Source: Bacillus sp. F19
GTDB lineage: Bacteria > Bacillota > Bacilli > Bacillales > Bacillaceae
Direction: 5' to 3'
Assembly (NCBI GenBank): GCA_023823795.1
Contig: CP085710.1
Span: 646,001-710,000 of the forward strand
Length of the DNA: 64,000 nt
Position numbers and translations under genes: made by a program. Below, piece by piece: positions 34,942 to 44,470 of this stretch. Positions within the stretch are counted from its first letter, which is position 1. Each line of letters starts with the position of its first letter. Below the pieces are notes generated by a model that saw only the letters and a program-made list of their open reading frames with translations, was not told where the DNA came from and did no database searches.

Positions 34942-35952
34942 ATGAATTATACCATCAAAGATGTAGCAAAAAAGGCGAATGTTTCGATTGCAACTGTTTC
35001 AAGGATTCTGAATAATCAGAAGGGTTACTCTGAAAAAACAAAACGGAAGGTTCTTGAAGCGATTGAAGAATTGGACTACCATCCAAATGCCATTGCAAGA
35101 GGACTTATCAATAAGAAAACGTCGACGATTGGTGTATTATTTCCGGCACTTTCGAGTATGCTCGTAACGGAACTGTTAGCCGGAATAGAAAAAGCAGCTC
35201 ATCAGCTTGGATCAAGCGTGATTGTCTGCCATACAGAGTCCAATGGTTCAAAAACAATGAAATACCTGCAATTGCTCAATGAAAAGCGTGTTGACGGAAT
35301 TATTTTCACAAGTGAAATTCTAAAAGAGGAGTACTATGAATTTATTCAGAAAATGAATATTCCCCTAGTCCTTTTATCGACGGAATCACGTGCTTATTCA
35401 GTGCCATACGTCAAAGTGGATGACAGGCATGCGGCGTACTCTGCCGCTCAGTACTTAATTAAGAAAGGCCACACGCGCATCGGCATGATCAGCGGAAATC
35501 AAAATGATCTTATAGCAGGAAAACCAAGAATTGATGGATTTATGAATGCGTTAATAGATCACGGCTTGCCTGTTCATGACAGACAGATTGTCTGCAGTGA
35601 AGGATTTACCTTTGCAGACGGCATAGAAGGATTAAAGAAAATGAGACAGCAGGCACCTGAAGTGACAGCTATCTTTGCGGCAAGCGATGAAATTGCTTTT
35701 GGAGCGATTTCAGAAGCTTATCAGCAGGGCATAAGAATACCCGAGGAATTATCGATTATCGGCTACGATAACTTGAGTATTGCCGAAATGTCGATACCCC
35801 CGTTAACTTCACTTGCTCAGCCCTTTTATGAAATGGGAGAAAAGGCAGCAAAAATGATATTTGACATGATCAATGGTGATCAGCTCGTAGAAAGCCGGAT
35901 TATGCCGCATTCCATTAAGGAAAGAAGCAGTGTAATAAAAAAAGAGGAATAG
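34942..35952 (+). CDS. LacI-family sugar operon repressor
   Basis: 336 residues from ATG 34942; a GTG at 34918 would sit in the operator. The N-terminal HTH reads YTIKDVAKKANVSIATVSRILNN, with the hinge helix HPNAIARGLINKKT. The effector domain (about 60-330) is of the periplasmic-binding-protein type. The protein should bind the three GTAAACGTTTAC palindromes around its own gene and before the sugar-binding protein gene, releasing them when the transported sugar or its product binds. It precedes the ABC operon in the same direction. Confidence 0.93.
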   Translation: MNYTIKDVAKKANVSIATVSRILNNQKGYSEKTKRKVLEAIEELDYHPNAIARGLINKKTSTIGVLFPALSSMLVTELLAGIEKAAHQLGSSVIVCHTESNGSKTMKYLQLLNEKRVDGIIFTSEILKEEYYEFIQKMNIPLVLLSTESRAYSVPYVKVDDRHAAYSAAQYLIKKGHTRIGMISGNQNDLIAGKPRIDGFMNALIDHGLPVHDRQIVCSEGFTFADGIEGLKKMRQQAPEVTAIFAASDEIAFGAISEAYQQGIRIPEELSIIGYDNLSIAEMSIPPLTSLAQPFYEMGEKAAKMIFDMINGDQLVESRIMPHSIKERSSVIKKEE

Positions 35953-35973
35953 CTTCTTCTTTTTTGTAAATGA

Positions 35974-35987
35974 CGTAAACGTTTACG
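35974..35987 (+). promoter_or_regulatory. LacI-type operator O2
   Basis: CGTAAACGTTTACG is a perfect 14-bp palindrome, 22 bases after the regulator stop codon. Confidence 0.75.
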
Positions 35988-36022
35988 CGGGAAGAGCGCC
36001 AATTATTTTTTTGCTGAAAAGA

Positions 36023-36034
36023 GTAAACGTTTAC
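36023..36034 (+). promoter_or_regulatory. LacI-type operator O3
   Basis: GTAAACGTTTAC is a perfect 12-bp palindrome. Its centre is 48 bases from O2, which would allow looping or cooperative binding upstream of the ABC operon. Confidence 0.75.
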
Positions 36035-36060
36035 TTATTCTGAACTGGGAGGCGAAATGA

Positions 36061-37293
36061 ATGATCAAGAAAATTACTGTACTTGCCGCAGGCATGGTGC
36101 TTGGGGCTGCCATATTGGCGGGGTGCTCTTCAGGGGAAGAAGCGGACGGGAAAGTCACGCTGAATCTTTTCTCCAACAAATCTGAAAATATCAATACATA
36201 TAAAGGTCTGATAGAAGAGTTTGAAGCAGAAAATCCAGATATCAGGATCAAATTTGATTCTCCTCCGGAAGCAGAAACCGTGCTGCGGACAAAGCTTATT
36301 AAGAATGACATTCCTGACGTTATGCTGATTGCAGGAAATGCTACATACGGTGAATTGGGAAGAGCAGGAGTACTTGAGGATTTTGCGGATACAGAACTTA
36401 TCGATTCCATCCAGCCTTCCTATCTCGACATGATTGACCGCTTAGTAGGCCCTGAAAAAGATGGGGTCTACGGACTGCCATATGCGACAAACGCAAACAC
36501 GGTGATCTATAACAAACTGAAGTTTGAAGAGCTTGGCCTTGAAGTTCCGAAAACGTGGGATGAATTTATCGCCGTATTGGAAAAAGCAAAAGCTGCTGGC
36601 GAAATACCAATCTATTTGACTCTTAAAGATGCATGGACTGGAATGATTTCCTTGAACTCTCTTGGAGGAAATCTGGCAGGCGAAGAATTTGCAGAAAAGA
36701 AAAGCTCTGGACAGACGTCATTTGTAAAGAGCTACGATGAAGTCGCAGACAAGATGCTGACCCTTACAGAATACGGACACAAAGACAACTTTGGAATTGC
36801 CTACGGCGATGGCAACAATGCGTTCGCAGCAGGCGAGGGTGTCATGTATATTCAGGGGAACTGGGCGATTCCTGAGATTTTAAAAGCAAATCCTGAAGCA
36901 GAGCTTGGCGTTTTTCCGATGCCTGTAACCAACGACCCAGAGAAAAACAATCTTGTTTCAGGTGTTGATGTTCTGCTGACCATCAGCAAAGACAGCGAGC
37001 ACAAAAAAGAAGCCGAAAAATTCCTTGCGTTTATGCTGAAGAAAGAGACAGCAAAACGTTACATTGATGAGCAAAAGGCTTTCTCTGCAATAAAGGGAGT
37101 TTATCAGGAGGATCCGGTTTTCGAAGGAATAAAAGAAAACTTTGAAAAAGGAAAAATCACCAGTTTCCAAGATCACTATTTTCCAGCAGGAATGGGAGCA
37201 GAAAACATTCTTCAGGAATTTCTGATCGAGAAAAAGAAAAACGCTTTCTTGAAGAAAATGGATAGAGAGTGGGAGAAGGTTGAGGATCGCTAA
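36061..37293 (+). CDS. Sugar ABC transporter substrate-binding lipoprotein
   Basis: 410 residues from ATG 36061, with GGGAGGCG upstream. The signal sequence has a lipobox AAILAGC (Cys22). Family 1 solute-binding protein features are GVYGLPYATNANTVIYNKLKFEELGL, MYIQGNWAIPEI and a C-terminal LKKETAKRYID region. It captures an unidentified carbohydrate and hands it to the two permeases downstream. No ATPase gene is present, as is usual in Bacillus where MsmX serves several importers. Confidence 0.93.
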   Translation: MIKKITVLAAGMVLGAAILAGCSSGEEADGKVTLNLFSNKSENINTYKGLIEEFEAENPDIRIKFDSPPEAETVLRTKLIKNDIPDVMLIAGNATYGELGRAGVLEDFADTELIDSIQPSYLDMIDRLVGPEKDGVYGLPYATNANTVIYNKLKFEELGLEVPKTWDEFIAVLEKAKAAGEIPIYLTLKDAWTGMISLNSLGGNLAGEEFAEKKSSGQTSFVKSYDEVADKMLTLTEYGHKDNFGIAYGDGNNAFAAGEGVMYIQGNWAIPEILKANPEAELGVFPMPVTNDPEKNNLVSGVDVLLTISKDSEHKKEAEKFLAFMLKKETAKRYIDEQKAFSAIKGVYQEDPVFEGIKENFEKGKITSFQDHYFPAGMGAENILQEFLIEKKKNAFLKKMDREWEKVEDR

Positions 37294-37308
37294 TAATTTT
37301 TATTTTGT

Positions 37309-37425
37309 CCAGCTGCACCGCCTACCCCCTCGGTCAGAACAGATTCTCAGAAAAAGTCACAACCGGACTTTTCCGGTGAATCCATATCTGCCATGCCTGG
37401 GCTAAACATGCGGTTCCGCATTTCT
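37309..37425. repeat. Family D element inside the ABC operon
   Basis: CCCCTCGGTCAGAACAGATT, the AAAAAGTC...GACTTTT hairpin and ...CCGCATTTC match the elements at 9533 and 44471. It separates the binding-protein gene from the permease genes and its hairpins may tune transcript levels between them. Confidence 0.85.
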
Positions 37426-37443
37426 ATGAAGGGAGATAAATCA

Positions 37444-38307
37444 ATGAATAATAAAAACAAAGTATTCCTCATCATGACTGTTCCTGCTGTTCTCTTATTC
37501 TTTATTTTTCATACGTATCCTGCCCTTCAGGGGATATTCTACAGTTTTACGGACTGGAGAGGATACGGGGAGTGGAACTTTGTCGGTCTGAAAAACTATC
37601 TGAATGTATTTAAAGATGAAAGAGCACTCAATGCGTACGGCTTCACCTTTCAGTTTGCCATTATTTCTACGATTCTTGTGAATTTTTTCAGCTTGCTTGT
37701 GGCAATGGGGCTTAATGCAAAGATTAAGTTTCAAAAAACACTTCGAGCTGTCTATTTCATGCCTTATATCTTAAGTATTCTGATCGTTGGTTTTATCTTC
37801 AACTTCATTTTCACGCATTTTCTGCCTGATATCGCAGGCGGCCTTGGAATCGAGGCATTATCTAAAAATATTCTGGGTGATCCGAACCTTGCCTGGGTTG
37901 GTATCGTTATCGTAGCTGTTTGGCAGGCAATCGCGTTCAATACAATCTTGTACCTTGCAGGTCTTGTAACCATTACTGAGGATTTATATGAAGCTGCAAG
38001 CATTGACGGTGCTGGAATTTGGACAAAGTTCTGGAAAATCACCTTTCCGCTGATTGCACCATTTTTTACAATTAATATGATTTTGTCGATGAAAGGTTTT
38101 CTGATGGTTTTTGACCAGATCGTTGCCCTTACAGGCGGAGGACCCGGTCAATCAACAGAATCGATTTCGCTTCTGATCTATAGAGGCGGCTTTCAGGGCG
38201 GAGAATTTGCCTATCAGTCTGCAAATGCGGTCATTTACTTTATTGTTATTGTTATCTTTTCTATCTTTCAGCTTAAGATTCTTGAAAAAAGAGAGGTGGG
38301 CAACTGA
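37444..38307 (+). CDS. Carbohydrate ABC transporter permease (MalF/UgpA type)
   Basis: 287 residues from ATG 37444 (AAGGGAGA upstream). Six TM segments, starting VFLIMTVPAVLLFFIFHTYPA. The EAA loop that contacts the ATPase reads EAASIDGAGIWTKFWKITFPLIAP. It forms a heterodimer with the next gene product, and its TGA overlaps the next ATG. Confidence 0.93.
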   Translation: MNNKNKVFLIMTVPAVLLFFIFHTYPALQGIFYSFTDWRGYGEWNFVGLKNYLNVFKDERALNAYGFTFQFAIISTILVNFFSLLVAMGLNAKIKFQKTLRAVYFMPYILSILIVGFIFNFIFTHFLPDIAGGLGIEALSKNILGDPNLAWVGIVIVAVWQAIAFNTILYLAGLVTITEDLYEAASIDGAGIWTKFWKITFPLIAPFFTINMILSMKGFLMVFDQIVALTGGGPGQSTESISLLIYRGGFQGGEFAYQSANAVIYFIVIVIFSIFQLKILEKREVGN

Positions 38308-39128
38308 TGATCAGCAAAAAGACAAACTGGCCTGTCACCATACTCTTGATTTTAGGGGCAATGTTCATTATCCTGCCGCTGTACTTAACCATTACCATTG
38401 CCTTTAAAACACCGCAGGAGCTTGCGGGAAACTTGCTTGCTCTGCCGCAGTCATGGTCTTTTGACAACTTTGCGAAAGCGATAGAAATGACGAATTTCTT
38501 CAATGCATTAAAAAACAGCGTTTTCGTCACTGTATTAGTCGTTATTTTTACTGTCCTGACGAATTCTATGGTCGCTTATGCGATTGCACGCAACATGCAT
38601 AAAAAGTTTTATAAATTCACATTTTACTATTTTGTTAGTGCGATGTTCATCCCTTTCCCGATCATTATGCTTCCAATCGTAAGACAAACAGCATTGTGGG
38701 GCATGGATAATCTTGTGGGATTAGTCATTTTGTACATTGTCTACAATCTATCTTTCAATATCTTTATCTATGTAGGATATATAAGATCCATTCCGAAAGA
38801 ATTGGAAGAAGCTGCAATAGTAGACGGCGCAACAACATGGGGAGTATTCTGGAAGGTCATTTTCCCGCTGCTTGCACCAATGAATGCAACTGTGGCCATC
38901 CTTACATGTCTTGGGGCATGGAACGATTTTCTGCTGCCGCTCGTCGTTCTGAGCGACAGTGACATGGCAACATTGCCGCTTGTGCAGTATATTTTCCAAT
39001 CACAGTTCAGCACAGACTATAACCTGGCATTTGCCTCGTATCTGCTTGCACTGATTCCGATGATTATTGTCTATGTTTTTGCACAAAAATGGATCATCAG
39101 CGGAGTAATGAAAGGGTCAATTAAATAA
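38307..39128 (+). CDS. Carbohydrate ABC transporter permease (MalG/UgpE type)
   Basis: 273 residues; the ATG overlaps the previous stop. Six TM segments and the EAA motif EEAAIVDGATTWGVFWKVIFPL. The C-terminus IISGVMKGSIK is typical of MalG-type permeases. Confidence 0.93.
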   Translation: MISKKTNWPVTILLILGAMFIILPLYLTITIAFKTPQELAGNLLALPQSWSFDNFAKAIEMTNFFNALKNSVFVTVLVVIFTVLTNSMVAYAIARNMHKKFYKFTFYYFVSAMFIPFPIIMLPIVRQTALWGMDNLVGLVILYIVYNLSFNIFIYVGYIRSIPKELEEAAIVDGATTWGVFWKVIFPLLAPMNATVAILTCLGAWNDFLLPLVVLSDSDMATLPLVQYIFQSQFSTDYNLAFASYLLALIPMIIVYVFAQKWIISGVMKGSIK

Positions 39129-39219
39129 TTTGGCTTAATTAATAGGCTGGAATATTGTATATTGAAATAGAAAGATTAGCTTAAATATTAAAAATAATTC
39201 ATTATAGGGAGATTTCACA

Positions 39220-39942
39220 ATGAAAATTACAGTTTGGAACGAAAACCGCCATGAACAAAAAAATCCAAAAGTAGCAGAAATTTACCCTGATGGCATTCAC
39301 GGTGCCATCGCTAATTTCTTAAAAGAAAACGGAATGGATGCAGCAACTGCAACACTTGATCAGCCTGAGCACGGGTTAACAGAAGAAGTATTAAGCGAGA
39401 CTGACGTTCTTTTCTGGTGGGGACACCTTGCACATGATGAGGTCTCTGATGAAATCGTTGAGCGAGTTCAAAAACGTGTACTTGAAGGAATGGGCTTAGT
39501 TGTTCTTCATTCAGGACATTTCTCAAAAATCTTTAAAAAGCTGATGGGTACATCTTGTGATCTTAAATGGCGCGAAGCCGACGACAAAGAGCGTCTATGG
39601 GTTGTTGATCCTTCTCATCCAATTACTGAAGGAATCGGCGAGTACATCGAAATTGAAAAAGAAGAAATGTACGGAGAGCATTTTGATATTCCGGCACCAG
39701 ATCAATTAGTATTTGTCAGCTGGTTTGAAGGCGGAGAAGTATTCCGTTCAGGATGCACATACCAAAGAGGAAACGGAAAGATTTTCTATTTCCGCCCTGG
39801 TCATGAAACATACCCGACTTACCATAACAAAGAAATTCAAAAGGTATTAGTGAATGCAGCTATTTGGGCAGCACCGACAAAACGCGAGTATCCGGTTTAC
39901 GGAAATGCTCAGCCGCTTGAGAAAATTACTGTTAAGTCATAA
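39220..39942 (+). CDS. ThuA-domain protein (sugar metabolism)
   Basis: 240 residues from ATG 39220 (TATAGGGAG upstream). The ThuA/class I glutamine-amidotransferase-like fold has the segments [39 protein letters not shown] and [15 protein letters not shown]. ThuA proteins are found in trehalose and other disaccharide operons, where they help convert 3-keto-sugars, but the exact reaction is not settled. It closes the LacI-controlled operon and is followed by a strong terminator. Confidence 0.9.
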   Translation: MKITVWNENRHEQKNPKVAEIYPDGIHGAIANFLKENGMDAATATLDQPEHGLTEEVLSETDVLFWWGHLAHDEVSDEIVERVQKRVLEGMGLVVLHSGHFSKIFKKLMGTSCDLKWREADDKERLWVVDPSHPITEGIGEYIEIEKEEMYGEHFDIPAPDQLVFVSWFEGGEVFRSGCTYQRGNGKIFYFRPGHETYPTYHNKEIQKVLVNAAIWAAPTKREYPVYGNAQPLEKITVKS

Positions 39943-39944
39943 TG

Positions 39945-39988
39945 AAAAAGGGTACGAAATTCCACAGCAATTTCGCACCCTTTTTTTG
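39945..39988 (+). terminator. Terminator of the sugar operon
   Basis: A stem of about 17 bp (AAAAAGGGTACGAAATT with AATTTCGCACCCTTTTT, one mismatch) and 7-nt loop is followed by Ts. Confidence 0.9.
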
Positions 39989-40039
39989 TTGTTTTGACAG
40001 CTTGATGCTGTGGGGGAGAAAAGGTGAATTAGAGGATGA

Positions 40040-40795
40040 ACCGCTATATATGAGTTCCCAAATACCGGAGAACAGTCCTGTTTGGAGACTCAAAGAGTAG
40101 CTATGAGTCTCCAAATCGAGAGAGAAGTCATGTTTGATTACTCAAATGGCAGTTATGATTCCTGTTTGGGTACTCAAAGAGTAGCTATGAGTCCCTAAAA
40201 TTACGTGAGAAGTTCAGTTTGAGTACTCAAAGAGTAGCTATGATTCCTCAAATCGAGAGAACAGTCCTGTTTGGGTACTCAAAGAGTAGCTATGAATCCC
40301 CAATCCGCGCTAGAAATCCTGTTCGGGTACTCAAAGGGTAGCTATGAGTACCCAATCCGCGCTAGAAATCCTATTTGAGTACTCAAAGAGTAGCTATGAG
40401 TCCCCAAATCGAGAGAACAGTCCTGTTTAAGTACTCAAAGAGTAGCTATGAGTCCCCAAATCGAGAGAACAGTCCTGTTTGAGTACTCAAAGGGCAGATA
40501 TGATTCCTCAAATAGAGAAAGAAACCCTGTTTGAGTACTCAAAGAGTAGCTATGAGTCCCCAAATCGAGAGAACAGTCCTGTTTAAGTACTCAAAGAGTA
40601 GCTATGAGTCCCCAAATCGAGAGAGAAGTCCAGTTTGGGTACTCAAAGGAACAGTCCTGGTTGAGTACTCAAAGGGCAGCTATGCTATGATTCCTCAAAT
40701 AGAGAAAGAAATCCTGTTTGGATACTCAAAGGGTAGATATGATTCCCAAAATTGAGGGAGAAGTCCTGTTTGAGTGCTCAAGGATAACTATGAAC
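40040..40795. repeat. 52-bp tandem repeat array 3 (about 15 units)
   Basis: CTCAAAGAGTAGC-type cores recur at 40089, 40141, 40173, 40226, 40278, 40330, 40382, 40434, 40486, 40538, 40590, 40642, 40668, 40725 and 40777. Most steps are 52; three units carry deletions (32, 26) or a small duplication (57). The core TACTCAAAGAGTA is itself a short inverted repeat. The unit resembles array 2 (GGGTACTC...TATGATTCCTC). No gene is present. Confidence 0.95.
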
Positions 40796-40802
40796 TATGC
40801 AA

Positions 40803-41498
40803 CTAAGCTCTTCCTGAAATAAGATACTTGTTGACAGGCCTCCCGACACCGCCATATTGAATATCAATCTCTAATTTTCCTTCTCGTTCAAGGTGTTCAA
40901 GATATCGTCTTGCTGTTACTCTGGCAATTCCCACGCTTGAGGCTACATTCTCAGCTGATGCAGGAGCGCTTTGATCTTTGAGATAGGTGAGAATTTTATA
41001 AAGAGTCACCTCATGCAATCCTTTTGGCAAATCCTTTTTCTCTTTAAGCTCTTCTTTTTGAAACCTGATTGAATCAAGTTCATTTTGTGTCAGCCGGGAT
41101 TTATCTTTCAGCTTGCTGCGGTAGGCTGAATAGTTTTCAAGTGATTGCTTCAGCCGTTCGAATTTGAATGGTTTCATTAAATAATCCACGGCTCCGTGAA
41201 GCAGAACATTTCGGACTGTTTCCATATCACTTGCGGCCGTTATCGCAATAATATCAGAGGCATGTCCTTCAGCCCGAATGGCTTGAATGGTCTCAAGACC
41301 ATTCATTTTGGGCATATACATATCAATCAAAATCAAATCAGGAGCAAGCATTCGCACAAGCTCCAGGCCTTCGGCACCATTTGATGCGATGCCAATAACC
41401 TCAAAACCATTCACTCTATTTAAAAACTCCCGATTCACTTCCTGAACCATTAAATCATCTTCAATCAGAAGTACGGAAACTGGTTTGACCTGCATCAA
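40803..41498 (-). CDS. dctR: C4-dicarboxylate response regulator DctR
   Basis: 231 residues. The CitB/DcuR-type receiver domain has VLLIEDDLMVQEVN, phospho-acceptor Asp in LILIDMYMPKMNG, and DYLMKPF. The C-terminal HTH is VASSVGIARVTARRYLEHLE, typical of the CitT/DctR class. It overlaps dctS by 4 bases. In B. subtilis DctRS activates the dicarboxylate transporter dctP in response to fumarate, malate or succinate. Confidence 0.9.
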   Translation of the reverse strand: MMQVKPVSVLLIEDDLMVQEVNREFLNRVNGFEVIGIASNGAEGLELVRMLAPDLILIDMYMPKMNGLETIQAIRAEGHASDIIAITAASDMETVRNVLLHGAVDYLMKPFKFERLKQSLENYSAYRSKLKDKSRLTQNELDSIRFQKEELKEKKDLPKGLHEVTLYKILTYLKDQSAPASAENVASSVGIARVTARRYLEHLEREGKLEIDIQYGGVGRPVNKYLISGRA

Positions 41499-43072
41499 AT
41501 CTCCTCCATATAAAAAGTAACTGTAAAACTTGTTCCCGCACCTTCTTCAGACTCCGCCATGATCGTGCCATTTGCCTGCTGAACAAGCTGATTGACTAAA
41601 TAAAGCCCGATTCCCCGTTCCCGGCCTCCCTTTGTAGAAAAGCCCTGTTCAAAAATGCGGGGGTAATCTGCTGCTTTTATTCCGCTTCCATTATCCTCGA
41701 CTATGAGTGTCAGTATTTCTGCATCCTGCTCGATGCTGATAAAAATATGAGGGAAGGGAACTTGATGGTGTTTAAAAGAATCAAATGCATTTTCAATCAG
41801 GTTCCCAAGGATAAGAACAAAATCATGATGATCAAGCTTATCTGGGAACCTATTAAACTGGCTGTTGCGGTCAATTTCCACGCTGATTCCAAGTTCGGTC
41901 CCCCGGCGGATTTTACTGAGCAGCAATCCCGCCATACTCTCATCTTTGATGTTCTTACTCAAAAATTGAATCAGTTCTTCTTGCTCTTCAGTCGTTTGAA
42001 AGACAAATTGGAGCGCTTTTTCGTGATTCCCGAGCTGTATCAGACCTGCAATCGTATGGAGCTTATTATTGTATTCATGATTTTGGACACGTAAAGCGTT
42101 TACAAAGGCCCGTACGCCAGTTAATTCTTCCGCCATCTTTTTCACCTCGGTCCGGTCCTGAAAGATGGCCACAGCTCCAACCGTTTGGCCGCTCACTTTA
42201 ATCGGAACCCGGTTGCTTAAAATGTTCAGGTTGCCGACATTGAGTTCTTTGCTGTATATCGCATGATCAAGTTTGAGAATTTCAGGCAAGGCGGTATCTG
42301 GAATGACTTCTCTGATGGATTTTCCAATCACGTGACCGTTAATCCGCATCATTTTCATGGCTTTATTATTAAAAATAGTAATCTTTTCATTCGTATCAAT
42401 AGCTATTACACCTTCGTGCATGGCATTGAATGTTTCAGTGCGCTCGACAAGGAGCCTTGCAATTTCATGCGGCTCCAGGTGAAACATCTGTCTTTTAATT
42501 TGCCGTGCCAGAATCCAGGCGCCCCAGCCCCCAAATAATAAAGAGAGACTTGATGTGATGAAGATTTCAAACACAAGGCTTTGCAGCACTTCTATAAAGA
42601 CTGGAAGTTTGTAACCCGCAAGGACGACTCCAATCTGTTCATGGTCATCGTTCATGACAGGGACAAATGCACGCATGACGGTCCCGATTTCTCCATTTGC
42701 CTTAGATGTGTAGGAGTGTTCTGCAAAGGCCGGGCCCTCATCGTTTCCCTGTGAGCGGGTACCAATCCTGTCATGTACGGGATGTGTCAGTCTTTCGCGA
42801 TCCATGTTTAAAACAACAATATAATTTGCGTTGTTGATGATTCTTAGGCGGTCGATTACTTTATTAAGATTATTCTGTCTGCTTTCAAGAGCTTCTTTCA
42901 CTTCAGGAAGTTCGGCGATCGTCTGCGCTGTTACGAATGAACGCGCCTTTAACTCTTCTTCTTTTCCGCTTATATAATTGCCGATTAAAACAATTCCTGC
43001 CAGAAAAAGAGAAAACCCTAATATAAAGAAGATTAAGCCTGTAATTTTCCATAAGATTGAAATTCGTCTCAT
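41495..43072 (-). CDS. dctS: C4-dicarboxylate sensor histidine kinase DctS
   Basis: 525 residues. TM1 is at about 10-30, followed by a periplasmic-type sCache sensor domain (about 35-165), TM2 (about 170-190), a PAS domain (about 210-310, EGVIAIDTNEKITIFNNKAM) and the DcuS-type phospho-acceptor in RVQNHEYNNKLHTIAGLIQL. The HATPase domain has NLIENAFDSF, VEDNGSGI and GGRERGIGLYLV. It is translated just before dctR and diverges from the dctB gene, as expected for a dicarboxylate-sensing unit. Confidence 0.92.
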   Translation of the reverse strand: MRRISILWKITGLIFFILGFSLFLAGIVLIGNYISGKEEELKARSFVTAQTIAELPEVKEALESRQNNLNKVIDRLRIINNANYIVVLNMDRERLTHPVHDRIGTRSQGNDEGPAFAEHSYTSKANGEIGTVMRAFVPVMNDDHEQIGVVLAGYKLPVFIEVLQSLVFEIFITSSLSLLFGGWGAWILARQIKRQMFHLEPHEIARLLVERTETFNAMHEGVIAIDTNEKITIFNNKAMKMMRINGHVIGKSIREVIPDTALPEILKLDHAIYSKELNVGNLNILSNRVPIKVSGQTVGAVAIFQDRTEVKKMAEELTGVRAFVNALRVQNHEYNNKLHTIAGLIQLGNHEKALQFVFQTTEEQEELIQFLSKNIKDESMAGLLLSKIRRGTELGISVEIDRNSQFNRFPDKLDHHDFVLILGNLIENAFDSFKHHQVPFPHIFISIEQDAEILTLIVEDNGSGIKAADYPRIFEQGFSTKGGRERGIGLYLVNQLVQQANGTIMAESEEGAGTSFTVTFYMEEI

Positions 43073-43178
43073 ATTGGTTCCTCATTATTCTGAAGAATAA
43101 AATATCTTTCATTGTAACATGCACCAAAATCTCATGATACAATGAATCTACTAAAAAATTGTTGAAACGGTGGATAGT

Positions 43179-44207
43179 ATGAAATGGTTTATTAGCTCAA
43201 GTCTTTTAACTGTGCTCTTTTTAGTGGCAGTTTTTTCACATGATCCCATGCACGAAATAGAAGATGACGATGAACAGCATGGTTTGAGTGATCAAATTGT
43301 CATTAAGTTCAGTCATGTGGTTGCTGAAAATACACCTAAGGGACGGGCTGCAGAAAAATTTGCTGAGATTATTGCAGACCGGACTGATGGAAAAATAAAA
43401 GTGGAAGTTTTTCCGAACGAAATTATGTATTCAGATGAAAAAGAGCTGAATGCGCTTAAAAAGGGCGACGTTCAAATGATTGCTCCTTCTTATTCAAAAA
43501 TGACAGAGGTCATCCCTGAATGGCAAGTGCTTGATTTGCCTTTTATTTTTCAGGATGAGCAGCATGTACAAAACGTATATACAGGGGAAGTTGGAGAACG
43601 GCTGCTGGCTGAACTTGAAAGTGAAAATATTAAGGGCCTCGCTTTGTGGGGAAATGGCTTCAAACAAATGACAAGCAGCAACGGGGCGTTGATCGAGCCT
43701 GAGGATTTTTCAGGACAGCGCTTTAGAATAATGCCAAGTGATATAATTGCAAAACAGTTTGAATTGCTGGGTGCCATTCCAAAAGCTTCTTCCTTCAATG
43801 ATGTTTACATCGCTCTGGAAGGAAATGAATTTGACGGCCAGGAAAATACGATTTCAAATATTTATTCAAAAGGATTTTATCGACTGCAAAAAGACATGAC
43901 GGTTTCGAACCATGGCTATTTAGGCTATTCTGTCTTAATGAATGCAGAATTCTGGAACAGTCTGGAACCTGAACTGCAAACTCAAATTCAAAAAGCCATG
44001 GATGAAACGACTGAGTGGATGCTTAAAGAATCAAAAAAGATGAATGACTCACAGCTAATTAGAATGAAACAAAATTCCAAGATGAAAATCTATGAACTGA
44101 GTGAAGCCGAAAAAGATAGGTGGCGTAAGGTGTTCAAGCCGCTTTATGAAACGTATTCCACTGAGTATGGGAATCGTTGGATTGAGGATATTCGGAATGT
44201 ACGATAA
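43179..44207 (+). CDS. dctB: TRAP-type dicarboxylate-binding protein DctB
   Basis: 342 residues from ATG 43179 (GGTGG 5 bases upstream; a GTG at 43170 overlaps it). The N-terminal signal anchor (FISSSLLTVLFLVAVFSH) precedes a DctP-family domain with IKFSHVVAENTPKGRAAEKF, GLALWGNGFKQMTSS, the conserved Arg in GQRFRIMPSD and EFDGQENTISNIYSKGF. In B. subtilis DctB is a co-sensor of DctS and not part of a TRAP importer. No DctM/Q genes are nearby, which fits that role. Confidence 0.9.
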   Translation: MKWFISSSLLTVLFLVAVFSHDPMHEIEDDDEQHGLSDQIVIKFSHVVAENTPKGRAAEKFAEIIADRTDGKIKVEVFPNEIMYSDEKELNALKKGDVQMIAPSYSKMTEVIPEWQVLDLPFIFQDEQHVQNVYTGEVGERLLAELESENIKGLALWGNGFKQMTSSNGALIEPEDFSGQRFRIMPSDIIAKQFELLGAIPKASSFNDVYIALEGNEFDGQENTISNIYSKGFYRLQKDMTVSNHGYLGYSVLMNAEFWNSLEPELQTQIQKAMDETTEWMLKESKKMNDSQLIRMKQNSKMKIYELSEAEKDRWRKVFKPLYETYSTEYGNRWIEDIRNVR

Positions 44208-44218
44208 TAAATGATTGG

Positions 44219-44246
44219 CCGCTGCCTGTAATGCAGCGGTTTTTCT
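44219..44246 (+). terminator. Terminator of dctB
   Basis: A perfect 7-bp stem (CCGCTGC with GCAGCGG) and 7-nt loop is followed by TTTTTC. Confidence 0.85.
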
Positions 44247-44349
44247 ATTAATGAAGCATTCGGCAAGATTTAGCTAAAATGACAGAATAAATGATAATAG
44301 AAAAGGAAAACGACTAAATAAGCAAAATTTAGAAGAAATCAAAAAAATC

Positions 44350-44460
44350 ATTTGGCTAAATAAAACCTGAAAATGGCTAAATGCATCAAGAAAACGGCTA
44401 ATAAAGTCAATAAATCCGCTATAAAAATCTCCATTTTCGCTATAAAGAGATTGGTGAAGC
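44350..44460. repeat. 21-bp phased GCTA repeats
   Basis: GCTA occurs at 44355, 44376, 44397, 44418 and 44439, exactly 21 apart, with a CTAAATA at 44314 that is 42 before the first. The rest of each unit is AT-rich and unconserved. It is similar in design to 9299-9506. Confidence 0.85.
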
Positions 44461-44470
44461 GTGCGGCTTC

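Noticed and set aside
40531-40755. 74-codon ORF
   Set aside because: Lies in 52-bp array 3; no RBS and the reading depends on unit phase.
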